DNA of 19,578 nucleotides from an uncultured Ruminococcus sp. (GCA_902802975.1 CADCOF010000284.1:1-19578); one strand, 5' to 3'; counted from the first letter of the stretch, positions 1 to 8,272 are shown. Numbers and translations are program-made. The notes: generated from the sequence alone by a model not told the origin.

Positions 1-98
1 CGGAATTGGGTGCGGCAGCATGCCGCCCAACTTTATTGTTGACGACAGTCTTCGCCGCATTCAACATTTATTCTTCCACCAACTAACCGAGGAAATTT
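1..98. other. Downstream flank of thiC with GC-rich hairpin
   Basis: Non-coding stretch after the thiC stop codon. Bases 6-30 form an imperfect inverted repeat: TTGGG(TG)CGGCA, loop GCA, TGCCGCCCAA, a ten-pair stem with a two-base bulge. It could end the thi transcript, but no clear T-run follows on the minus strand, so it is a weak intrinsic terminator. It also resembles the other GC-rich elements with a CATGC core in this window. The window edge cuts off further context. Confidence 0.4.
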
Positions 99-1409
99 TT
101 ATTCGTCACAAAATTCAACCGTCTTGCCTTCAAGAATCATATTAGTGGTTCGAACCGCACACATTTTTCCGCACATGGAACACGAATGACGTTCTGCCGG
201 CGGAACACTCTCGAAATATGCGCGCGCTTTTTCGGGATCAATTGCAACCTTGAACATCTCGTCCCAATCAAGCACATGACGTGCAGCTGCCATTTCATTA
301 TCTCTGTCTCTGGCATGCGGCACACCCTTGGCAATATCAGCCGCATGAGCTGCGATTTTACTTGCAATAATTCCTTCTTTAACGTCGTTAACATCAGGCA
401 AACGCAGATGTTCCGCAGGAGTGACATAACATAAAAAGTCTGCGCCGCTTGCCGCTGCAATAGCTCCGCCAATAGCCGATGTAATGTGGTCGTATCCGGG
501 AGCAATATCCGTTACAAGAGGACCGAGAACATAGAAAGGCGCATTATGGCACAATCTTTTCTGAAGTTTCATATTGGCCTCGATCTCATTCATAGCCATA
601 TGACCGGGACCTTCTACCATGACCTGAACGTCCTTAGCCCAAGCGCGTTCCGTAAGTGCGCCAAGCTCAATAAGCTCTGCTATTTGCCCTGCGTCGGTGC
701 TGTCGTCAATACAGCCCGGACGAAGTGCGTCGCCAAGACTTATAGTTACATCATATTCACGCAAAATTTCAAGCACATCATCGTAATATTCATAAAACGG
801 ATTCTCTCTGCCGGTCATCATCATCCAAGCAAAAAGCAGCGAACCGCCTCTCGACACGATATTCATTTTGCGTTTATCTCTGCGAAAAGCCTCTACAGCA
901 CGGCGATTGATGCCCGCGTGAATAGTCATAAAATCCACGCCCTCTTCTGCATGGGCACGCACAACGCGGAGAAAATCCTCCGGTGTTATTTTCACCAAAT
1001 CCTTTTCAAGATAACCAATAGCATCATACATGGGAACTGTGCCGATCATCGCAGGGCAGCGATCTACCAATGCAGTTCTGAAATCATGAGTCTTTCCGTA
1101 ATTACTGAGATCCATTATAGCCTCTGCGCCGTATTTAAGAGCCATATCGACCTTTTGCATTTCTACATCGTAATTGCGGCAATCTCCCGATACGCCGAGG
1201 TTTACGTTGATCTTAGTCTTCAGCCCCATGCCGATACCTTCAGGGGAAATAGATTTGTGGTTAATATTGCAAGGAATTGCAATTGTTCCTTTTGCAACGG
1301 ACTCACGGATAAATTCTGCGGAAACGTTCTCTTTTTGCGAAACGATTTCCATCTCAGGTGTGATTATGCCCTTCTTGGCAGCTTCCATTTGTGTTTTGTA
1401 CTCTCTCAT
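99..1409 (-). CDS. thiC: Phosphomethylpyrimidine synthase ThiC
   Basis: ThiC is a cytosolic, non-canonical radical SAM enzyme that rearranges aminoimidazole ribotide into HMP phosphate, the pyrimidine precursor of thiamine. The 436-residue product starts [14 protein letters not shown], shows the ThiC barrel motifs including [12 protein letters not shown], and ends with the iron-sulfur tail CSMCGKMC (Cys410, 413 and 417). I chose the ATG at 1409 because AAAGGA lies just upstream; the frame is open to 1472 but that extension would overlap thiD. The start is 19 bases after the thiD stop, as the last gene of the riboswitch-controlled operon. One oddity is that the cysteine spacing is C-x2-C-x3-C, where the best studied ThiC proteins have C-x2-C-x4-C. 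This may simply be the form found in the short clostridial/archaeal branch. Identity is very secure. Confidence 0.97.
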   Translation of the reverse strand: MREYKTQMEAAKKGIITPEMEIVSQKENVSAEFIRESVAKGTIAIPCNINHKSISPEGIGMGLKTKINVNLGVSGDCRNYDVEMQKVDMALKYGAEAIMDLSNYGKTHDFRTALVDRCPAMIGTVPMYDAIGYLEKDLVKITPEDFLRVVRAHAEEGVDFMTIHAGINRRAVEAFRRDKRKMNIVSRGGSLLFAWMMMTGRENPFYEYYDDVLEILREYDVTISLGDALRPGCIDDSTDAGQIAELIELGALTERAWAKDVQVMVEGPGHMAMNEIEANMKLQKRLCHNAPFYVLGPLVTDIAPGYDHITSAIGGAIAAASGADFLCYVTPAEHLRLPDVNDVKEGIIASKIAAHAADIAKGVPHARDRDNEMAAARHVLDWDEMFKVAIDPEKARAYFESVPPAERHSCSMCGKMCAVRTTNMILEGKTVEFCDE

Positions 1410-1428
1410 TTTTTGTATTCCTTTCAAG

Positions 1429-2250
1429 TCAGATATTTTTGGCATATTCTGCAAATTTTCCGTTGAGATCAAAAGCGTGATTCATAGGGCCGCTCCCGCT
1501 GCCGAGATCGAGCATAGCTTCCAGCGCGCATGAAATGTACGACTTTGCTCGTGCAACGCTTTCTTCAAGCAAGAAACCCTTTGCAAGATTCGCAGCGATT
1601 GCACTGGATAAGGTGCAGCCCGTGCCGTGAGTATTAGGGTTATCAATGCGCTTTCCCTCAAACCACACTGCGCCTTTTGATGAGTATAGCAAATCGTTTG
1701 CATCATTCACGCTGTGTCCGCCCTTTAAAAGCACAGCACAGCCATATTTTTGATACAGCAACTGAGCGCATTTTTCCATTTCATCAGTATTTGAAACGGT
1801 AATCCCCGACAAAACCTCAGCTTCTGAGATATTCGGCGTAATTACGGCGGCAATCGGAAAAAGTTCTCTTTCAAGTGTTTCCACTGCGTCTGATTTTATC
1901 AACTTTGCCGTGCTTGTTGCAACCATAACAGGATCAACTACAATATTTTCTGCTTTATAAAATTTTAGCGCAGACGCAATTGTCTTGATCAATTCACTGC
2001 TCGATACCATTCCGATTTTCACCGCGTCCGGTCTTATATCTTCAAATACCATTTTAATTTGCTGATATAAAAAATCGGGTGTTGACTCAAGAATTGCTGA
2101 AACGCCGGTTGTGTTCTGTGCCGTAAGCGCAGTAACTGCGCTCATGGCGTAAACACCATTCATAGTCATAGTTTTAATATCTGCTTGAATACCGGCGCCT
2201 CCGCAGGAATCACTCCCCGCGATTGATAATGCTGTTCTTAATTTATTCAT
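1429..2250 (-). CDS. thiD: HMP/HMP-phosphate kinase ThiD
   Basis: ThiD phosphorylates HMP and HMP-P to HMP-PP, the pyrimidine substrate of ThiE. The 273-residue protein has the ribokinase-fold signatures of the family: an N-terminal [14 protein letters not shown] substrate loop and, near residue 206-216, [11 protein letters not shown], the anion-hole motif with its conserved Gly-Cys. Its length is normal for single-domain ThiD. The ATG at 2250 follows GGGAGATAATA, a well-placed ribosome binding site; the longer open frame to 2310 runs through a GC-rich intergenic element and lacks family similarity. It lies between thiE and thiC in the thi operon and is presumably controlled by the TPP riboswitch about 4.3 kb upstream. 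Confidence 0.96.
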   Translation of the reverse strand: MNKLRTALSIAGSDSCGGAGIQADIKTMTMNGVYAMSAVTALTAQNTTGVSAILESTPDFLYQQIKMVFEDIRPDAVKIGMVSSSELIKTIASALKFYKAENIVVDPVMVATSTAKLIKSDAVETLERELFPIAAVITPNISEAEVLSGITVSNTDEMEKCAQLLYQKYGCAVLLKGGHSVNDANDLLYSSKGAVWFEGKRIDNPNTHGTGCTLSSAIAANLAKGFLLEESVARAKSYISCALEAMLDLGSGSGPMNHAFDLNGKFAEYAKNI

Positions 2251-2280
2251 TATTATCTCCCACATTATTTTTGTATAGCG

Positions 2281-2312
2281 ACAGAAAGTGGTGCCCCCGA
2301 CCTGCCGCATGT
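2281..2312. repeat. GC-rich element in thiE-thiD gap
   Basis: The 69-base gap between the thiE stop and the thiD start contains a GC-rich block. On the minus strand it reads AACATGCGGCAGGTCGGGGG followed by CACC. Flanking bases are AT-rich, so the block stands out. It shares the CATGC core with the blocks near 14, 2950, 9856 and 19512. That it belongs to a dispersed intergenic repeat family is inferred; only the composition and the core are seen. Confidence 0.35.
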
Positions 2313-2319
2313 TATTGAT

Positions 2320-2946
2320 TTATGGTAATATTTTTCTGAACTGCCTTGCTGCATCTGTAATATCATTTGCAGAAAAGAGCGCAGATACAACAGCTATTCC
2401 GCAGGCCGATGTATCACGCAATTCGGCTGCATTTTCCAATGTGATGCCGCCTATAGCAACAGACGGAATATTTACCGACGACGCGATCTCGTTAAACTGT
2501 GTTTTTGTTATTCTGACAGCGTCGGGCTTTGTTGGCGAAGGAAAAACTGCGCCCACACCCAAATAATCTGCGCCCATTTGCATTGCAGACTGTGCCTGTT
2601 CAACAGTTTTTGCAGTTGCCCCCACGATAAAATCCGAACTTGTTTTTTGACGTATATCGCGCACGGAAATATCGTTTATCCCTACATGAACGCCGTCCGC
2701 ACCGCTTTTTAAAGCAACGTTAAGGTCATCGTTTATAATAAGCGGCACATTATATCTGCTGCACAGTTTTTTCAGTTTTTTTGCCTCATCGATAAACGCG
2801 TCTTCGTCAAGCTCTTTTTCGCGCAGCTGAACAATTGTAACTCCGCCCTGCAGGGCTTGTTCCACCTGATCATACAGTGATAAATGTGTATTGCATGCCC
2901 TATCTGTTATGGCATACAGTTTTAGCATTTCCTTGTTAAATCTCAT
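2320..2946 (-). CDS. thiE: Thiamine-phosphate synthase ThiE
   Basis: ThiE joins HMP-PP and carboxythiazole/thiazole phosphate to give thiamine monophosphate. The protein (208 residues from MRFNKEMLKLYAITDR) shows the expected TIM-barrel markers in order: YAITDR, IVQLREKE, LIINDD, GVHVG, GATAKT, GAVFPSPTKPDA and a C-terminal AIGGIT/VVSALF phosphate site. I chose the ATG at 2946 because GGAGGCATGATT precedes it; the frame is open to 3012 but that extension reads through a GC-rich element. The PSPTKPDA loop separates this gene from its tenI neighbour. The unusual point is that its ribosome binding site lies within a GC-rich intergenic element whose 14-base core recurs at 19512. Identity is secure. 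Confidence 0.95.
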   Translation of the reverse strand: MRFNKEMLKLYAITDRACNTHLSLYDQVEQALQGGVTIVQLREKELDEDAFIDEAKKLKKLCSRYNVPLIINDDLNVALKSGADGVHVGINDISVRDIRQKTSSDFIVGATAKTVEQAQSAMQMGADYLGVGAVFPSPTKPDAVRITKTQFNEIASSVNIPSVAIGGITLENAAELRDTSACGIAVVSALFSANDITDAARQFRKILP

Positions 2947-2949
2947 AAT

Positions 2950-2984
2950 CATGCCTCCGGCGGCGTGTCGCGGCGTGTCGCCGC
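2950..2984. repeat. GC-rich hairpin element upstream of thiE
   Basis: It begins CATGCCTCCGGCGG (2950-2963), identical over 14 bases to 19512-19525. It then holds a perfect tandem copy of CGGCGTGTCG (2961-2970 and 2971-2980) and a hairpin GCGGCG-TGT-CGCCGC (2970-2984). On the minus strand its core supplies the GGAGG ribosome binding site of thiE. It lies in the 62-base gap between tenI and thiE. The mobile or repeat nature is inferred. Confidence 0.5.
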
Positions 2985-3008
2985 TGACAATTCCGTCGGG
3001 CTTCAATG

Positions 3009-3623
3009 TCAACGGTAGGTTTCGCCGCGTTTTATAATTTTCAAATAAGTTTTAGGGTCATCACATTCCATAAGACCGCTCATTATACACACTCCGGCTG
3101 CACCGCGCTCGATAACATCTGAAATATTCCCGCTGTTTATACCGCCGATAGCGTATACCGGAATATTGACAGATTCAGTGACACTTTTTAAAAAATCAAG
3201 TCCTCGACCGGGAAGTCCCTTTTTGCAGTCCGTATCAAAAATATGACCTGCCGTAATATAAGTACAGCCTGATTTTTCGGCAGATATTGCTTGTGACACA
3301 CTGTGAACAGACGCGCCCAACTGCGTAAAATACTGCGTTCTGTTCATCATATCAAGATTTGAAAGCGGCATATGTATGCTGCGGCATTTCAAATTTACGG
3401 CTGCATTTTCAAATGTGTGCAGCGTGATCGGCGTATTGAATTTTTGTACTCTTTCAATCACTTTTGCTGCCAATACTTCATAATCGTTTTCCGATAAATC
3501 TTTTTCACGAAAAATGATTCTTGATACGCCCGCGTCACATATTTTCTCGATACGAGTCAAAAAATCTTCACGACAAAGTTTTCTGTTTGTAACACATATT
3601 ATATCATACATATAAGTAATCAT
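3009..3623 (-). CDS. tenI: Thiazole tautomerase TenI (ThiE-like)
   Basis: TenI is a ThiE homologue that, in Bacillus, aromatises the thiazole tautomer made by ThiG instead of coupling it. The 204-residue product keeps the TenI-specific segment SVHS...AEKSG...GHIFDTDCKKGLPGRG, with the histidine (residue 127) equivalent to the catalytic one of B. subtilis TenI, and lacks the ThiE loop PSPTKPDA. An AIGGI phosphate-site motif follows. The start overlaps the end of thiH: ATG at 3623 or, four codons later, ATG at 3611. Neither has a strong ribosome binding site, which suggests translational coupling to thiH. Having both tenI and thiE in one operon fits a complete thiazole branch. I am confident it is TenI rather than a second ThiE. 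Confidence 0.88.
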   Translation of the reverse strand: MITYMYDIICVTNRKLCREDFLTRIEKICDAGVSRIIFREKDLSENDYEVLAAKVIERVQKFNTPITLHTFENAAVNLKCRSIHMPLSNLDMMNRTQYFTQLGASVHSVSQAISAEKSGCTYITAGHIFDTDCKKGLPGRGLDFLKSVTESVNIPVYAIGGINSGNISDVIERGAAGVCIMSGLMECDDPKTYLKIIKRGETYR

Positions 3624-4854
3624 TCAGCACGGGCTGAAGTCCCTCTTCCGAAATATCGCTGTACATCTTGCGCAGCGTTCTTCCGTCGGCAATTTCGAAC
3701 TGCTCGTCGCCTTGCTCCTGTGAGGCTCTGCCATCGTATTTTTCCTCATGATCACCCACGCCCGTTGACACACCTGCCGATACCTTTGTGGCTGCTATTT
3801 TGACGATGCCGTTTCTAAAAGACGCGCTTTCTCTTGAGGATACCGTAATTCCGACAAATGGCAAAAAGATTCGGTATGCGCAAAGCACCTGGCACAATTG
3901 ACGTTCGTGAACATCGAGCGGATTTATCTTATCGTTGTTGATTATCGGGCGAAGACGCGGACATGACAGCGACATTTCAGCGTGAGGATATTTCCGCTGC
4001 AAGTAGTAAACATGCAGTGCGCTTGCAAGGGCATCTTTTCGGAAATCAGACAATCCGAGAAGTGCCGAAAACGCCACACCCCTCATGCCGCCCATGAGCG
4101 CGCGCTCCTGCGCGTCAAAGCGATATGGCCACACGCGCTTATGTCCCAACAGATGAAGTTTCTCGTATTTATCGGTATCGTATGTTTCCTGAAAAACAGT
4201 TACATAATCAACACCGCACTCATGCAAATATCTGTATTCATCGGTATTGACAGGATATATTTCAATACCCACCATTCTGAAATACTTTCTTGCGATTTTA
4301 CAAGCTTCGCCGATATATTCAACACTGCTTTGCGCTCTGCTCTCACCTGTAAGTATCAGTATCTCTTCCATACCGCTGTCGGCGATTATTTTCATTTCAC
4401 GCTCGATCTGTTCCGTTGAAAGTTTCATACGCCTGATATCATTGTAACAGTTGAAACCGCAGTACACGCAGTAATTTTCGCAATAATTTGCGATATATAT
4501 CGGCGTGAAGATATAAACTGTATTTCCGAAATGCTTGCCTGTTTCAAGTCTGGCTCTTTCTGCCATTTTTTCCAAAAAAGGTTCTGCAGCAGGTGACAGC
4601 AGTGCCTTGAAATCATTGATCGAACACGTTTCATGATCCAGTGCAGCTCTCACGTCCCGCACGGTATATTTTGTATAATCATATGATTTCATATGTGACA
4701 TAACATTATCACACACATCAGAATTGATTATCTCCATACCGTCCATATATTCCATATGATTAGTACGCGACGACGGGTCAGTTTCAAGTTTATGCTTTCT
4801 CTCCAATGCTTTTTTGGAAAGCCTGCTTGAGTCTACAAAAAATTGATTCTCCAT
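3604..4854 (-). CDS. thiH: 2-iminoacetate synthase (tyrosine lyase) ThiH
   Basis: ThiH is a radical SAM enzyme that splits tyrosine into p-cresol and dehydroglycine, which ThiG uses for the thiazole ring. The 416-residue protein has the CxxxCxxC cluster motif CENYCVYCGF at Cys125, 129 and 132, the following GE-type segment ILILTGES, and the C-terminal SSRESASFR...STGVGDHEE region typical of ThiH. Length is as expected. The ATG at 4854 is preceded by GGAGGAGCT. It follows thiG by 10 bases and overlaps tenI by about 20. Use of ThiH instead of the oxygen-using ThiO agrees with an anaerobic host (inference from known distribution). Confidence 0.97.
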   Translation of the reverse strand: MENQFFVDSSRLSKKALERKHKLETDPSSRTNHMEYMDGMEIINSDVCDNVMSHMKSYDYTKYTVRDVRAALDHETCSINDFKALLSPAAEPFLEKMAERARLETGKHFGNTVYIFTPIYIANYCENYCVYCGFNCYNDIRRMKLSTEQIEREMKIIADSGMEEILILTGESRAQSSVEYIGEACKIARKYFRMVGIEIYPVNTDEYRYLHECGVDYVTVFQETYDTDKYEKLHLLGHKRVWPYRFDAQERALMGGMRGVAFSALLGLSDFRKDALASALHVYYLQRKYPHAEMSLSCPRLRPIINNDKINPLDVHERQLCQVLCAYRIFLPFVGITVSSRESASFRNGIVKIAATKVSAGVSTGVGDHEEKYDGRASQEQGDEQFEIADGRTLRKMYSDISEEGLQPVLNDYLYV

Positions 4855-4864
4855 AGCTCCTCCG

Positions 4865-5635
4865 TCAATCCCTCAAAAAGCCGGTGAGCGGGTCGGACGC
4901 TGCCGCGCCTCTTGAAAGGACTCTGCCAAGACCTGAAAGATATGCTTTTCGTCCTGCTTCGATCGCACTTTTGAATGCAGACGCCATCAACGGCAGATCG
5001 CCCGCAGTAGCTATTGCCGTATTTGCCATAATTGCCGCTGCACCCATTTCCATAGCTTCACACGCCTGCGAGGGCTTTCCGATACCTGCGTCAACTATTA
5101 TCGGCAGATCGATCTCGTCAATCAGAATCTGAATAAAATCCTTTGTTGCAAGACCCTTATTTGTTCCGATAGGCGCGGCAAGCGGCATTACACATGCAGC
5201 ACCTGCGTTTACAAGGTCTCGCGCAGAATTCAAATCCGGGTACATATACGGCATAACCACAAAGCCTTCTTTTGCAAGTATTTCGGTGGCTTTGATTGTC
5301 TCCACATTATCGGGCAAAAGATATTTTGTATCCCTCATAATCTCTACTTTTACAAAATTACCGCAGCCCAATTCACGCGCCAATCTTGCAATACGAACAG
5401 CCTCTTCGGCATTTCTTGCACCGCTTGTGTTAGGCAGCAGCGTCACATTTTTTGGAATATAATCGAGAATGTTTTCCTGTTCTTTTGTGTTTGCCCGTCT
5501 GACGGCAAGCGTAATTATCTCTGCGCCCGCGTCCTTGACAGCCGCCTCAATAAGCTTGAGAGAATACTTTCCGGAACCTAAAATAAATCTTGAAGTAAAT
5601 TCATGTCCTCCAAGAATCAGTTTATCATTATCCAC
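4865..5635 (-). CDS. thiG: Thiazole synthase ThiG
   Basis: ThiG condenses DXP, dehydroglycine and ThiS-thiocarboxylate into the thiazole phosphate tautomer. The product starts (V)[19 protein letters not shown] and holds the family motifs [41 protein letters not shown] and NTAIA. With the GTG start the FVKVEI lysine is residue 96, the same number as the Schiff-base lysine of B. subtilis ThiG. I prefer GTG at 5635 because AGAAGG lies seven bases upstream; ATG at 5653 is possible but has no good ribosome binding site. The frame is open to 5776, which would overlap thiF and is not family sequence. The product is 256 residues, a normal length. It is encoded between thiF and thiH. Confidence 0.95.
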   Translation of the reverse strand: MDNDKLILGGHEFTSRFILGSGKYSLKLIEAAVKDAGAEIITLAVRRANTKEQENILDYIPKNVTLLPNTSGARNAEEAVRIARLARELGCGNFVKVEIMRDTKYLLPDNVETIKATEILAKEGFVVMPYMYPDLNSARDLVNAGAACVMPLAAPIGTNKGLATKDFIQILIDEIDLPIIVDAGIGKPSQACEAMEMGAAAIMANTAIATAGDLPLMASAFKSAIEAGRKAYLSGLGRVLSRGAAASDPLTGFLRD

Positions 5636-5658
5636 TAAATTGCCTTCTTCCATAATAA

Positions 5659-6288
5659 TTATTCTTCGCCCGCAAGAATACGCAGTACCGTGAGTGCCTC
5701 GTGTGCCGCACAGACCGTTACCCTTGCGGAAAATAAGCCGTTTGATTTTTCCACATCGCTCACACCGTCGCCGCACAGATAGAATTTATCGGTAATTTTT
5801 CGCGTTGTTATCATATTTGCGCTGCCAATGCCTGCCATTCCCGATGCAGCTATTAAATATTTATCAGCGTAATGTTCCAAAACAAAATTAACAAGCATAG
5901 CCTTAGCTTCAGCTTTATCAAATGCCTCACATACAATATCCGCATTTTCCAGAAGTGATAATATATTATCCTCTGTTATCATCACGGTATGAGTTTCATA
6001 CTCAAGATACGGCGCAATTTCAAGCAGGTTTTCGCGCAGCGCGTCTGTTTTGAACATACCCACCTGACACGCTTTATACTGCTGGCGGTGAAGGTTTGTC
6101 ACATCTACCCTATCATAGTCAATCAAAATCAATTTGCCGATACCGGCTCTTGCAAGCGACAGCGCGATATTCGAGCCCAACCCGCCCAGACCGCATATGG
6201 CTACGCATGCAGCAGAAAACTTTTTCTGCAAAGCCGCTCCGTGGCGCGCGGCAAATGATTTTTCCATTTCTTCCTTTGAGGGTATCAT
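5659..6288 (-). CDS. thiF: ThiS adenylyltransferase ThiF (short form)
   Basis: ThiF adenylates the C-terminal glycine of ThiS so that sulfur can be loaded as a thiocarboxylate. The 209-residue protein starts [17 protein letters not shown] and has the E1-like ATP-binding glycine loop GLGGLGSN (about residues 33-40), the acidic end of the second strand in [17 protein letters not shown], and a C-terminal region with YLCGDG. It lacks the paired CxxC zinc motifs of E. coli ThiF, as expected for the short clostridial type. The ATG at 6288 begins one base after the thiS stop, and the glycine codons ending thiS (GGGGGCGGT) act as its ribosome binding site, so the two genes are tightly coupled. An in-frame ATG at 6306 inside thiS is less likely. 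Confidence 0.92.
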   Translation of the reverse strand: MIPSKEEMEKSFAARHGAALQKKFSAACVAICGLGGLGSNIALSLARAGIGKLILIDYDRVDVTNLHRQQYKACQVGMFKTDALRENLLEIAPYLEYETHTVMITEDNILSLLENADIVCEAFDKAEAKAMLVNFVLEHYADKYLIAASGMAGIGSANMITTRKITDKFYLCGDGVSDVEKSNGLFSARVTVCAAHEALTVLRILAGEE

Positions 6289-6289
6289 A

Positions 6290-6484
6290 TTAACCGCCCC
6301 CGACAAAATTTACTATTTCAACAGTGTCGCCGTCTTTAAATATTGTACCTGAATACGCCGATTTCGGCACTATCTCTAAGTTTATCTCGACAGCAATCAG
6401 TTTCGGGTTATACCCTGATGAGTTCAGATAATCCAAAAGATTTACTCCTGCAAGCTCTGAACTTTCTCCATTTATTTTAACCAT
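6290..6484 (-). CDS. thiS: Sulfur carrier protein ThiS
   Basis: This small ubiquitin-fold protein (64 residues, MVKINGESSE...) carries sulfur as a C-terminal thiocarboxylate for ThiG. Evidence is the size, the beta-grasp pattern with IAVEINLEIVPKS and FKDGDTVEIVNFVGGG, and the required C-terminal Gly-Gly (here Gly-Gly-Gly). I chose the ATG at 6484 because GGAGGCGATATT precedes it; the frame is open to 6562 but that part is the riboswitch terminator. It is the first gene of the thi operon, directly behind the TPP riboswitch. Confidence 0.95.
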   Translation of the reverse strand: MVKINGESSELAGVNLLDYLNSSGYNPKLIAVEINLEIVPKSAYSGTIFKDGDTVEIVNFVGGG

Positions 6485-6512
6485 AATATCGCCTCCGTTC
6501 ATATTACTGCAC

Positions 6513-6541
6513 AGCACAAAAGCCGCCCAAAACGGACGGCT
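6513..6541 (-). terminator. TPP riboswitch expression-platform terminator
   Basis: On the minus strand AGCCGTCC-GTTTT-GGGCGGCT is followed by TTTGTGC, an eight-pair GC-rich stem with a short U-rich tail. It lies between the riboswitch aptamer and the thiS ribosome binding site. It is therefore the likely off-state terminator when TPP is bound. Control by termination, rather than by masking the ribosome binding site, is inferred from this layout. Confidence 0.8.
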
Positions 6542-6564
6542 CAACGCACTTTCAGATAGCAATG

Positions 6565-6655
6565 CATATCATTTCCCTACGTTGGCATTATCCAAATCAG
6601 GTCATAGGTCGAAAGTAACACTTTCCTCTCAGCCTGTCACACAAGCTCCCCGCTG
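6565..6655 (-). ncRNA. TPP riboswitch (THI element)
   Basis: On the minus strand the RNA shows the conserved THI-box parts in order: GCGGGGAGC (5' P1), ACAGGCTGAGAGGAAAG (with the CTGAGA pyrimidine-binding loop at 6632-6627), then ACCTGATTTGGATAATGCC and AACGTAGGGAAA (3' P1). These match the thiamine pyrophosphate aptamer. It starts almost at the predicted transcription start and is followed by an intrinsic terminator, then thiS. High TPP should stop transcription of the eight-gene operon. Confidence 0.96.
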
Positions 6656-6658
6656 TTT

Positions 6659-6687
6659 ATTATACAATAAATTTAAAGTAAAATCAA
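6659..6687 (-). promoter_or_regulatory. Sigma-A promoter of thi operon
   Basis: Minus strand TTGATT (6687-6682), 17-base spacer, TATAAT (6664-6659). The predicted start, about seven bases further on, coincides with the first bases of the TPP riboswitch, which supports the call. Confidence 0.85.
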
Positions 6688-6698
6688 GCAGTGTTTTG

Positions 6699-7154
6699 TT
6701 ACTGTAAAGACTCCAACATTGTTTGTGGATTTTCTGCTGCTCTCACTCTCTTGAACACCTTATCAATCATTCCGTTTTCATCTATCAGGTATGTTGTTCT
6801 TACAACGCCCATAGACACTTTGCCGTACATTTTCTTTTCCTGCCAGACATCGTATGCTTTGATCACAGTCAACTCTGTATCGGACAACAGCGTAAAAGGA
6901 AGATTATATTTTTCGGAAAATTTCAGATGAGATGCAGCGGAATCCTTGCTTATTCCGACAACATCGGCACCCTTCTCCAAAAACTGAGGATACAACTCAC
7001 CGAAACCGCATGCCTGCTTTGTACAGCCCGACGTATTGTCGCGGGAATAAAAATACAGAATAAGCTTTTTGCCCTTATAATCAGACAACTTATGCAATAC
7101 GCCGTTTTTATCCGGCAATTCAAAATCGGGTGCTTTTATTCCTGCTTCTAACAT
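6699..7154 (-). CDS. bcp: Thioredoxin-dependent thiol peroxidase (BCP family)
   Basis: This BCP/PrxQ peroxiredoxin reduces peroxides in the cytosol with thioredoxin as donor. The 151-residue protein has the thioredoxin-fold start APDFELPDKNG, the active site YSRDNTSGCTKQACGF with peroxidatic Cys44 and the classic PrxQ resolving Cys49 five residues later, and the GVVRTTYLIDENG strand with Arg near residue 119. The proline usual at the start of the PxxxTxxC motif is Ser here (S-R-D-N-T-S-G-C); Thr41 and Cys44 are kept. The ATG at 7154 follows GAGGTGG. The gene lies 24 bases behind the lipoprotein gene and probably shares its transcript. No hairpin terminator is seen before the thi promoter. Confidence 0.93.
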   Translation of the reverse strand: MLEAGIKAPDFELPDKNGVLHKLSDYKGKKLILYFYSRDNTSGCTKQACGFGELYPQFLEKGADVVGISKDSAASHLKFSEKYNLPFTLLSDTELTVIKAYDVWQEKKMYGKVSMGVVRTTYLIDENGMIDKVFKRVRAAENPQTMLESLQ

Positions 7155-7178
7155 TCCAAACCACCTCGTAATATTATT

Positions 7179-8153
7179 TCAGCTGACAGCGTCTGAATCA
7201 ACATCTTTTCCGAAACCGATATTTGCAACAATATCGTTTTGAACATACATGTATAAATATCGGTCACAGACATAATATCTATGTTCATCATCACGAATAA
7301 CTTCAGCCGTACCATAAACGGCAGTTACCTGCTCCAGCGTCATTCCAACATGGACGCCTTTATTTGTTTCGACAGACTCATCAAACGCTTCCATACTCGA
7401 CGCATAATATTCTGTTCCATCGGCACTTGGTACAGCCTCTATAGAAAAATGCTCGAAATTGTAGATCAATATATCAAATTCGGGATTATCGGGATTTGGA
7501 ATTTTATCAATATGAAGAGGCTGTTCATTTATTGCATCAATAAGTTTATCTATATCAGTTTCATATGTAATCCGGGTATCGCCATATGATAGTACTAAAT
7601 CACCTTCGACAAGCTGAACTTCCGGAGAAACGTCTGTATCGGAGCCGCTGCTTGTATCTGTATCATCGGTGTCTGTGGATATATCCGTATCTTCTGCATC
7701 GCTGTCAGTTGAACTTGATTCAGACCCTGAACTATCGGAATCATTCCGGCTTTCATTTTCGGAAGACGTTTCATTTCCCGGATCGTTATCCTCAGTTGTG
7801 TAATAGTAGTACGTTATTGTTGTACCGGAGTTTGACGAATCAGACTTTGAATCAGATGAATTCGTTGAAGTACTGTCCGATTTATCATTTTGGGTATTTG
7901 ACGAATTTTCAAAGTTACCTTGACCATCTGTTTTACTCGAATCATAAGAAAAAAAACCTGACGCCTCGCTGTTCGCTGATTCATTTGATGAAAACGACAA
8001 GGAACTTGTCTCAGCAGAACCGGAACTTTTTGAATATTTTCGGGAATAATTATGCTCTCCATAGCCACTTGACGAATCATTTCCCTCTGTGCTGCATGAC
8101 GTAAGACAGGCAACAGAAAACAAACATAACAAGACAATAACTAACTTTTTCAT
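7179..8153 (-). CDS. Ser/Asp-rich lipoprotein, function unknown
   Basis: The 324-residue product has a lipoprotein signal peptide: MKK, a hydrophobic core, and the lipobox LTSC with Cys20, so it should be anchored to the outer face of the membrane. Residues 21-178 are a low-complexity linker very rich in Ser, Asp, Asn, Glu and Thr, including TDTDDTDTSSGSDTD. Residues about 180-320 look like a folded domain (VEGDLVLSYGDTRITYETD ... GVHVGMTLEQVTAVYG ... DRYLYMYVQNDIVANIGFG). The GVHVGMTLEQV...YG segment recalls small beta-rich domains of other clostridial lipoproteins, but I cannot name the family. It has its own promoter at 8245-8272 and is followed by bcp after 24 bases. The linker suggests reach through the peptidoglycan. 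Confidence 0.85.
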   Translation of the reverse strand: MKKLVIVLLCLFSVACLTSCSTEGNDSSSGYGEHNYSRKYSKSSGSAETSSLSFSSNESANSEASGFFSYDSSKTDGQGNFENSSNTQNDKSDSTSTNSSDSKSDSSNSGTTITYYYYTTEDNDPGNETSSENESRNDSDSSGSESSSTDSDAEDTDISTDTDDTDTSSGSDTDVSPEVQLVEGDLVLSYGDTRITYETDIDKLIDAINEQPLHIDKIPNPDNPEFDILIYNFEHFSIEAVPSADGTEYYASSMEAFDESVETNKGVHVGMTLEQVTAVYGTAEVIRDDEHRYYVCDRYLYMYVQNDIVANIGFGKDVDSDAVS

Positions 8154-8244
8154 ATAACAGTACCTTAACCTTCCTTTGATGTAAGCAAATCACTCATGCT
8201 TATTCAAACGCGCTGTGCTGCCATTATCAAACACCTTAAAGTAC

Positions 8245-8272
8245 ATTATACCATATTATTATTCATTATCAA
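8245..8272 (-). promoter_or_regulatory. Sigma-A promoter of lipoprotein-bcp unit
   Basis: Minus strand TTGATA (8272-8267), 16-base spacer, TATAAT (8250-8245). It lies about 90 bases upstream of the lipoprotein start and leaves an untranslated leader of about 85 bases in which I see no clear structure. Confidence 0.75.

Noticed and set aside
145..158. GGTTCGAACC-like word, as in a tRNA T-arm
   Set aside because: It lies inside the thiC reading frame; no acceptor stem, D-arm or anticodon arm can be built around it.
486..1466. Long plus-strand open frame of 326 codons across thiC
   Set aside because: It is antisense to a secure thiC gene, has no recognisable domain and odd composition.
2251..2310. 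Upstream in-frame extension of thiD
   Set aside because: The extra residues come from the GC-rich intergenic element, while the ATG at 2250 has a proper ribosome site and family start.
5636..5776. Upstream in-frame extension of thiG
   Set aside because: It overlaps thiF, encodes Arg/Cys-rich non-family sequence and has worse start signals.
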